Positions 56,286-64,000 of a stretch of DNA of 64,000 nucleotides are shown here, piece after piece. This DNA comes from Metallyticus violacea. Lineage: Eukaryota; Arthropoda; Insecta; Mantodea; Metallyticidae. The stretch lies in assembly GCA_030762175.1 (NCBI GenBank), contig CM060831.1, positions 81,338,001-81,402,000 on the forward strand, given 5' to 3'. The notes beneath the pieces were generated by a model. The model did not search any database and was not told where the DNA came from. It saw only the letters and a list, made by a program, of their open reading frames with translations. Each line of letters starts with the position of its first letter. Within the stretch, counting starts at the first letter, position 1. A program made the position numbers and the translations under genes.

Positions 56286-57136
56286 GGTATATGAACCTTT
56301 CATTAATATTTATGTTAATATTTCTTAGGCATACAGAATATTTGTTATGAGTAATATGAAACACAGCATGAAGCTGTACCATGTCTGCACAAATGCATTT
56401 TTCATAAGCAGAGTCATGAAAATAATGCTGAATATCATACATTTCCACATGCAATGAAATTGTAGAGAATATTTCACTCCATCTATGTTTCGGAAAGCTA
56501 ATGTAAACATTGGGTTATTCTAATGGAAAACAATAGTTCTCTTGAATTTAGATGCAGAGTTTTGTCTTCACTTGAGTCTACAGCTTTCTTTTTTGTTTAT
56601 TAGACTGTGGAGGTGTTCTGTTGTTAAGATGTACAAACACAGAAATTTTGCACTTCCATTGGAGGTTCCTCTGATAATAAATGTGGCCTCTTATCATTTT
56701 CCCTCTTGGATTGGTATCACAAAAACTTTCGGACGTAATATTCACTTTTGGTCATCTGCAAGGATTTGATCAGCTGAATATATGCACATTTCCTTCAGGA
56801 CCGCTTAAGCACAAAGAAAAGAAAAGGTATAAACAGATATATGAATTTGCAGTGTTCAGACAAAAATTAAGATTTGTTTTATGTACCATATGAACATATT
56901 GTCAATCTTTTAACCAATTTAGCATTGCAAGTAAATTATTTTGTGTTGCTTTATTGCATCAAGCTATGAAAAATCCTGATTAATGCAGAATTTAGCATGA
57001 ACTCAAGAGTCAAAGCTGCCAAAATTATAATAATCTTATCCAAAATACTCATGAAGCTCAACAATGAGATTTGGAAACATAAGACATGGACATGCACAAA
57101 AGAGATCAAAGAATGCCAGCAGCAAAAACAGACTAA
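56286..57136. other. no recognised gene or element
   Basis: AT-rich with chance frames. No signature seen. Confidence 0.45.
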
Positions 57137-57860
57137 TAACTTACCTACACAAATAAGTCTGTATTAGGTGACACTAAACTTTATTAACTGATTTATTCAT
57201 CAGAACATGTTTTATTTTTTTAAAAAATTCACATATCATTCATGGGCAAGCAGTGCAGTCATGAAGATTTTTAGAAAATGTGATATTGTGTTTACAGCAC
57301 AAAATTAATTTAGCATCGGAAATCTTCTGAACAACACCATAAAAGTTGCCATTCCACCCAGCAAAAAAAAGGCAGGAGTGTCCAGATAGATTGTTTGAAT
57401 TGTGACCAGACATATGTAGGCAAAACAATAAGAAATTTGGAGACAAGGACCATAGAACACTTCAGGAATGTGCGGTATAAACAGATGGATAAATCAGCAG
57501 TTGCAGACCATTTTTGATCTTACGATCATGACCTTGCCAAAGAAGCCAAATTGTTGAAAGCTATCAACAATCCCAAGGAATTGGCAATATGGGAGAAGAT
57601 TTATATTTTAAAAAATAAACATCGTTTTATGAACTTCGATGTCCCACCAATGGACTTCCTGTTCCGTTACTTATTGGAACCTCTAGAGGTCACTTTGTCA
57701 CTTGCCAGCATTAATCGCTACCCAGCTGATAATGAAAGCAAATGCTCTTGAAACATGTTCTGATGAATAAATCAGTTAGTGAAGTTTAGTGTCACCTAAT
57801 ACTGACTTATTTGTATAGTTAACAAATTTCACTGTTCCTAACTTCTTTTAAATTTACAAA
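57137..57860 (+). mobile_element. Penelope-like element, GIY-YIG part with inverted terminal arms (copy P9)
   Basis: From about 57388 a frame reads CLNCDQTYVGKTIRNLETRT and then IEHFRNVRYKQMDKSAVADHF, the PLE GIY-YIG endonuclease. It continues after one stop into 57551-57751 with ELAIWEKIYILKNKHRFMNF, DVPPMDFLF and a tail. The 3' UTR carries the hammerhead-like motif 57726-57760 and the pLTR TCAGTTAGTGAAGTTTAGTG onwards. An inverted partial copy of this pLTR stands upstream (57141-57211, GTATTAGGTGACACTAAACT). The RT domain is missing. Confidence 0.85.
57726..57760 (+). ncRNA. hammerhead-like RNA motif in PLE 3' end (P9)
   Basis: CTGATAATG, stem AAAGC, loop AAAT, stem GCTCT, T, GAAAC, ATGTTC. 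Four of five stem positions pair (one A-C). It is 35 nt long like P1 and the 21594 copy. Confidence 0.55.
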
Positions 57861-58385
57861 TAACTTATCTGTTACAAACTGGTCAATCAGTTAGAAGGAA
57901 ATGGCACTACTTTACACTGAAAGAAATGTCAAAAAAAGGGGGGAAGAACTTTCTGCCCACCATATAAACAGTATATGAGAAATACTATCCAAGAAAAGGG
58001 CAGAGAGGACATTATATCAATTAATTTAAGTAGGAAGTAACATTCCATGAGTTATAATGACAAATGTTTTAACAAATGTATCTGTCAAATGCCACATATT
58101 ACCAAAACCAATAAAATCAGTGAAAGAGGCTTAATAGTGATTTTATTTATAAATGTTACCCTCTTTTATTTTGCCTGCATACCATATGATATGTATGGCA
58201 ATGGGCAACTGGGTTTTACTCAAAATATCCATCACCCATCTCACAACATTGCAATGTTCAATGTCGAACACCTTGAATTGTCTTGCACATCTATACTTCT
58301 CTGATGGTAGCGATGGCCATAAGCAGGCGAATAATTGTTCCTTGTCCTCTGAGATCACCCTATATGCCGTTCCTGGAGGTTGTTA
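57861..58385. other. no recognised element
   Basis: Overlapping chance frames on both strands at 58047-58386. No family signature. Confidence 0.4.
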
Positions 58386-58520
58386 ATTTGGTTTATTTAT
58401 GGATGCTCTTTAACATCTCAGGTCATCAGCATTCCATTTAATTCAGAGCATGAAATGGACGATAAATTTTACCCTGAGGCCTCTTCTTTCAGGTTTGAGG
58501 TTCCTTTTTTTGTCCATTAT
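58386..58520 (-). repeat. SINE-2 3' half
   Basis: On +: TTGGTTTATTTATGGATGCT, CTTTAACATCTCAGGTCATC, then GAGGCCTCTTCTTTCAGG, matching the SINE-2 tail. The tRNA-like head is missing. Confidence 0.85.
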
Positions 58521-58539
58521 AAAACTATTTATTTCTGGA

Positions 58540-59730
58540 CTGTATGATATAGTTTTCTTATTTCATTTATAGTGTATGTTAGTGGGTAGCCTCAATTCAT
58601 TATACTTAGTAGTGCTGCTTTAGGGCCACTTAAGATAAAATTATTTTATTTATTTTAGATCTATACTGTAGATTTTGTAAAACTGCTCTAGTGGCCATTA
58701 TTTCATCATCAAATTATTAGCATACTGTCTCATAGGTATAATATTGAGAGAATTCTTCACTGTATGTTCCAAAGCCTGCTTCTCCATTTTTAAGAGATCC
58801 ATCTATATACACTCTGCACCATATACTAGTTGAAAATTAGTTGTTTAGTGTATTAAGAGCTATCAATCTTAATATCTCAGGTGAATTGTTCTTGGAGACC
58901 ATTGTATTCAGATTTAGTTTTACGTTAATGTCTATATATTGTAAAGGATTAGTTGATATAATGACAGGCTTAGTGCTTTTTAAAAATTTGTCTAAATCTT
59001 CTTTCTGTGTGTAATTTTTGAAAGTCTGTTGTGTTTTTAATAGTTGGGTGCTGTCAGGAATTTGAAACCATTTATTCCCGTATTGATTACTTTTTAATTT
59101 CTGTCTCAGTATAGCTGTTTTAATATCTAGCTCTATTTTAATTAGCAGATTTCTAGTAATGCTTAAGAGCCTAGATTCTGTTGTATCCATTTTAGTTTTA
59201 AGTTTGTTGTTTATTGTGGACATCGTCTCACTTCCATAGAGCAAAGTGGGCTTTATGTATCTTTTGTATGTATCATTTAGGCGACCTACGGATCCTCCCC
59301 ATTTGACTCCTGCTAGTCTTCTTAATATGTTGTTCTTATTCACTTTCTTAGTTATATTAATGATCTGTTCAGAGAAGGAAAGTTTTTTGTTAAGAGTTAT
59401 ACCAAGCTATTTAGTATGTTCTTTCTCTTGTAGTAGTTCATTATTGATTTTAAGCTCTAAGTCATCTGTAGTGTGTTGAAGACTGAAAAGCTGGAAAACT
59501 GTTTTTTTAGTGTTTTCATATGGTTGTCCATGTTTCCGTGCTATTGATAATTTTCTGCATTTCATTTTCTAGTTTTTTGTGGTGTTTTCTATTCAGGTTA
59601 TTTTTTTGACTAATCCATATGGCAATACCATCTGCAGACAATCCCATATTTGCCTTTGGGGAGTCAGCTAATGTTTTGTTGATGTCATCTATGAAAATAT
59701 TAAAAAGAATTGGACTGGAATTGTCGGTTG
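58540..59730 (-). mobile_element. non-LTR retrotransposon with RNase H domain (Jockey/I-like LINE), degenerate
   Basis: The minus strand is read from 59730 downwards. RT approach PILFNIFIDDINKTLADSP comes first, then the catalytic block at 59617-59642 reading SADGIAIW (usual YADDIAIW). KLSFSEQIINITKKVNKNN follows. The open frame 59343-58837 (168 codons) has ILRRLAGVKWGGSVGRLND and YKRYIKPTLLYGSETMSTI, the C-terminal RT extension. Further downstream, YIDGSLKNGEAGFGTYSEEF at about 58810-58750 is an RNase H domain start (DGS). The second catalytic Asp of the RT is Gly, and stops break the frames. The 5' half is absent. Confidence 0.88.
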
Positions 59731-62700
59731 AAGAGTGTTATGGCAATAAGTGTGTGCTATGCAATACATCAACATTTGCCAATGATATGAGCTCTGTGAA
59801 CTGCAGCCAACATGGACTCTTTGGTTAGGATACGCATGATTTAGTGACTAGCTGGGAAAAGACAAGGGTGATTGTGTGTAGCTAATATGTAAATTTATAT
59901 CATTGTTACTTTCTGTATATCAACATATTCCAGTCAATAAACAATTAAGGAAAAATCGAACAGTGAGCAACCCTTATACTTAGCATTTTTATTGGTTAAT
60001 AGTAAATGTGCTTTGTTTTTGACAGTTCCTACAATGTGGAGTACAGGCCAAAAGTGCCTGCTGTCATGTCAAGAACATAATTATTTTAACAACTGCCATG
60101 GAGGGCAGGATTCCTTTCGAGTTGTTACAAGGGATATTTGACCTGTAGACCTTGCCTTAAACTACATTAAATTACTTGCCCATTTGACTCTGGATGAAAA
60201 TGACAGGTTAAAGTAATTACTATAATAGTATCATACTTGGTAAAGCATTAAATCAATATTTTGTATGAGGAAAAGACAGAAATAAAGTTGATTCATTTAC
60301 TTGAAATGATTGCTTCATGTTACAGAATATAAATGAAAAACTAGTCTTGCTGTTATAACACTCTTAAAAATGTGATTAAAGTGTGGAAATGTGAAGCCAA
60401 ATAAAATATAGTTTGATTATTTACTCATACCAATTATTTTTCAAATTCTTTGTTGTTTTAAAAGCAGTGCAGAGATATTATACAAAAGGAATTGATTTGA
60501 AATATTACACATACCTATTTACTTTTCAGAAATTTTCATAATACACACTGATTGTGAAGGAAATAAAAAGTAAAATGTCTATTATTAACCTTTTCACCAT
60601 GTACATATTTTGAAAATCTGTAGCACCCATTTCTTTTCCAATCTAATGAAAATTGACTGTTTGCAATTCTGTATCAGCTCAAGCATTCCAAGTTGCATCA
60701 TAAGTCTGTTAATGCAGTTTAGGAGAATCATTAGGTATTAAGTAGATAAAATATTAAAAACATTATCCATGAAGCTGAAATCAGCATTTATTTTTATCTT
60801 AAACCTGGTCAATAATTAATCACATTATAGCAAATAGCTTGACTATTACTATTGCTTGAAAATAAATGGTGGATCCAAATTAAATGTAGCATGTTTCTTC
60901 AGAGTAGATAAATGTTTGGTTCAAACTTATAGCAAAAATTGAAAATGCTGTTTACCAAAATTAAGCTTAAAATATTCTGGACATTTTTTATTCATAGCTT
61001 TAGAGTAAACCTGTTTATTGGTTTACATTTAGAAATATATTTTTGTAATTTAAAAAGTTATGCTTTGTCTTATTTATCGCATCATTGGGCTTAATTGTTT
61101 ATAGATATTGTATAATATCCCATATTTTTTATTTCTCTTTGAAGAAGAATAAAAATAAGTATGCTGTATAAGAACTGCACTAATTATTTTACCAAATATA
61201 AGCTTTCTTCATTAGTGTATGCACTAGAGTGATCTGATACTAAAATAAAAAGGGAGTAAATTAGGAATTATGCCTTTATGAGGGAGTGGGTACATAAAAT
61301 ATTTTCTCCTATCTTAATACCAAAAAAAAATATTTACTTTATATAGTCCAGAATTTTCAAAAATCTTCATTTCATTTATTTAAATTTGGCACAAGAACTG
61401 TATCTAGAAATGTTCTCAAATCCTGGACAGCCAAATTTTGGATGTTATTCACATTCTTAAACATTTAATTCGGCAAGCATTTAAAATTGATATGTTCAAA
61501 AACTAAATATAAGTCTAAAGGATGTAAGCAGTAAATCAAGCAGTTTAACTCTCAAGTAGTATTTGCATTATCATAAAGTATCAATCAGATCAGTTTTGTT
61601 TCATACATTTTGTTCACATTTAAAAAAAATATTTATAATATGATTAGTTGAAATGAAAGTAAACCTTGTTCCAGTGTATTTATCTAATAACATTCCCAGC
61701 TTTTTATTAATTAGAACTATATAGGTAGTGTCAGTGTTCATGTCGTAGAAAATATAGAATTTTGCTTCCATTTCACCATTTTCCAGCTGTATTCTGTTAG
61801 TTGAAAGTTTGAAAAATATATGGACAAAATGCACAATACTTTTATGCTATATATATTCACCTTATATATTTTATAATTTAATATTAACCATACAATATGA
61901 TGCAATTTAATACTGCTAACTCATCTTTTGTTGCTTTATTTGTTTGTTATAATTCAGTTGCTATTTTGTGAAACAAATTAAGTTTACTTCTTTAAGTTAT
62001 CCTGTTCATTTTAGGGCATATTGAACATCATTATTACCATGGGCAGTTTTACCTTGCACATTATGACATAAGCGGTATGATTTTATAAACAAAGAAAATG
62101 CATTTTTCATAGTTTTAAGAAATCCAGTGATACCATTAATTGGCATCAGAATGCTTTGAGATTTCCTGTCTTAATTTAATATGCATAAGCATGTAACATA
62201 ACTGTTAATTTCATATGTGCAGTTGGAATTGCCTGGCCATAAATAGTATGACATGTGACCGAGCCAGCAGAAATCACATATCTGAAGTAATGTTTTCTAT
62301 CTTTTAAAGATGACATTTCTTATATATTGCATGTGAAAAATTTATTGCCATTTATGACAACAAATAATCATCTCGTGATATGTTGATGAGTGTGTTTGAC
62401 AAGTGGTCCAAAGAAACAGGTTCAATTTTTGACTTGAGTCTGTATTAAGATTCACCCAGACTTGTGAGAAAAGCTGAAAAGCTACATAAAATACCAGAGT
62501 GAAGTTGATCTGGTATTCCACATATATGTTTTTCTCAGGCACATTTGTGTTGACCACATGGACAGTTAGTTGCACTCGCTACACCCACAGGCCTTGGTTC
62601 TTTGGAGGTGTTATGTCAAATTTTTACATATGAAAGTAATTGACAAATGGGTTCTATATCTGCATAATTATGCCCAGGAAAAGAATTATTAATAATGGTG

Positions 62701-63108
62701 TTGAAATTTCAAGTTGATGCTTGCTTTAGTGACTACTGTTATTCATCTTATGTAATGAAAAGCTTTCCTGAGCATTTTAAGTCAGAAACTGCAGTAATCT
62801 CCTTGTTTGAACAATATCTGTTTTTCACATACCATTTACTTGTTAATTTTTATTAAAGCTTTTTGAATCACTGGATGCCAAATAAATGAATAAAGCCTTC
62901 TGAGCTTGAGATAAATGTTATATGATGTACCTGATCAAAATCAAATTCTTACTTGATAGTGCTGAGCGTGTGAGAATTAATATTTCTAAAAAATTGTTAA
63001 ATAACTAGTAATTAAGCTGATATCAATTATACAGAAGCATTCATTATCATACAGTTACTCTTAATAGTGATTTAAACTAGTGATTATTTCCTCCTGTTAT
63101 TATTTTTT
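59731..63108. other. no recognised gene or element
   Basis: A long AT-rich stretch without a motif, TIR or SINE block. Minus frames 61601-61834 and 62342-62575 have no known signature. Later PRODH exons were looked for here (barrel motif with ALGRP) and not seen. Confidence 0.5.
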
Positions 63109-63345
63109 TTATTTGTTTATTTACGGGTGCTCTTTAACATCTCAGGTCATCAGCATCCCATTCAATTTGGGACGTGAAACAGTGAACAAATTTTCTTCTG
63201 TGGGCCTCTTCTTTCACACTTGAGGTTCTTAATCGTGCCGTAAATGTACAACATGGGACCCATGACTTTACTTCCTTTCCGAAGGAAGCCATACTTGGGA
63301 TTTTTATGCCTGAAAAAAAATCCATCGATTGAACCCGCATTTATG
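63109..63345 (-). repeat. SINE-2 copy lacking most of its tRNA-like head
   Basis: On +: TTTACGGGTGCTCTTTAACA, GTCATCAGCATCCCATTCAA, CGTGCCGTAAATGTACAACA, GAAGGAAGCCATACTTGGGA, then AAAATCCATCG joined to ATTGAACCCGCAT. The acceptor/T-arm part between ATCG and GAACCCG is deleted and the rest of the head is missing. Confidence 0.88.
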
Positions 63346-64000
63346 GCATTTTATTGAATTAATATTAATCAGTAAATCATAAACAGGTTCAGTGTTTTCA
63401 AAGTTTTTACAAGAATAGCTTATGTAAAGGCCTTGGTATTCATTTAGCGAAATCAGTGTATCGTGTCATTAATGCTCTTTTCTGCACAGGAGATTATGCA
63501 TAAAATATGATTAGAAAGAATATGATCATGCATTTTATTTGATAATACCTGCAGGCTCGGTTGCATGTTCCACATTAGTTTGGTAGTTTCCATATTTTAT
63601 TTGGATAGGAGGGTTATTTTACTGGTTTTGTGTGTGATGCAGAAACTCTTTTCCAGAAGAGATCCCCGCAATCACCAGAATGAGTTCATCAAGAGGAAAA
63701 ATCATGGTCAGGATTCGACACATTAACACTTGACCACTAAATAAAATCATTTAAAAAAAAAATTGAGTAATAAGTAGTCTTCCATATTACTGCTCCAATG
63801 TAAAATCTGTTGATGTTTTACCAAAATGCTTTGCAGCCCTTAAAAAAAAAAAGCATAAGCCCAAGATGGCAATGGAAAATGCTTGGTATGTTGGATAGCA
63901 GACATTGCATTATTGTTGTCACTAGAGCATTGAAATCTGAATACTTAGAGATGTTTTTCCTACCAGATCTCAGAGTTGCCTGTATGTGGTATAATTTATA
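63346..64000. other. no recognised gene or element
   Basis: AT-rich with an A run at 63842-63851. Nothing recognised. Confidence 0.45.

Noticed and set aside
47332..64000. Later PRODH exons (barrel segment with ALGRP motif)
   Set aside because: I looked for the expected peptide with flanking AG/GT and did not find it. Absence by eye is not proof.

Overview
The window is AT-rich animal nuclear DNA, almost certainly from an arthropod. It shows spliced exons with consensus GT/AG sites, introns of about 9.5 kb and 22.8 kb, mariner/Tc1/hAT DNA transposon relics, Penelope-like elements (PLEs) with GIY-YIG endonuclease domains, non-LTR retrotransposons and tRNA-derived SINEs. There are no bacterial-style operons, RBSs or CRISPR arrays. 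I cannot place the species. The single host gene reads most like insect/chelicerate proline dehydrogenase (fly sluggish-A type).

The host gene is PRODH, mitochondrial proline dehydrogenase, on the + strand. Three consecutive internal exons are supported: 14623-14831, a 38-nt microexon at 24380-24417, and 47188-47331. Their phases match (0 to 2, 2 to 1, 1 to 1) and the joined reading frame is open. The first exon(s), coding for the mitochondrial leader and N-terminus, and the later catalytic-barrel exons are not visible here. They probably lie outside the window or in stretches I could not recognise.

Everything else I can recognise is mobile-element debris. 1-14.6 kb (upstream intron or flank): mariner A, a hAT relic, two members of a GC-ended DUF4817-type Tc/mariner family, both SINE families, and an internally deleted Tc/mariner element that keeps both TIRs. 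Intron 1 (14.8-24.4 kb): several PLE copies, a mariner split by a PLE, a ~790-bp foldback element, and a PLE split by a SINE. Intron 2 (24.4-47.2 kb): a PLE with ~120-bp inverted terminal arms, a SETMAR-like mariner, four more copies of the mariner-A family (one split by a SINE with a clear target-site duplication), a large LINE abutting a PLE tail-to-tail, another LINE split by a SINE, and a PLE tail 81 bp before the PRODH acceptor. 47.3-64 kb: a Tc1-like relic, SINEs, a second internally deleted Tc/mariner copy, a PLE with inverted arms, and a LINE with an RNase H domain. All transposon genes seen are broken.

The most interesting signal is a 34-38-nt hammerhead-ribozyme-like motif at the 3' ends of at least seven PLE copies from several lineages. 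The flanking core (CTGANRATG ... GAAAC NTGTYC) is kept while the enclosed stem differs in sequence but still mostly pairs. Inverted copies of the terminal repeat also flank 5'-truncated PLEs. Nested insertions give a readable relative chronology.
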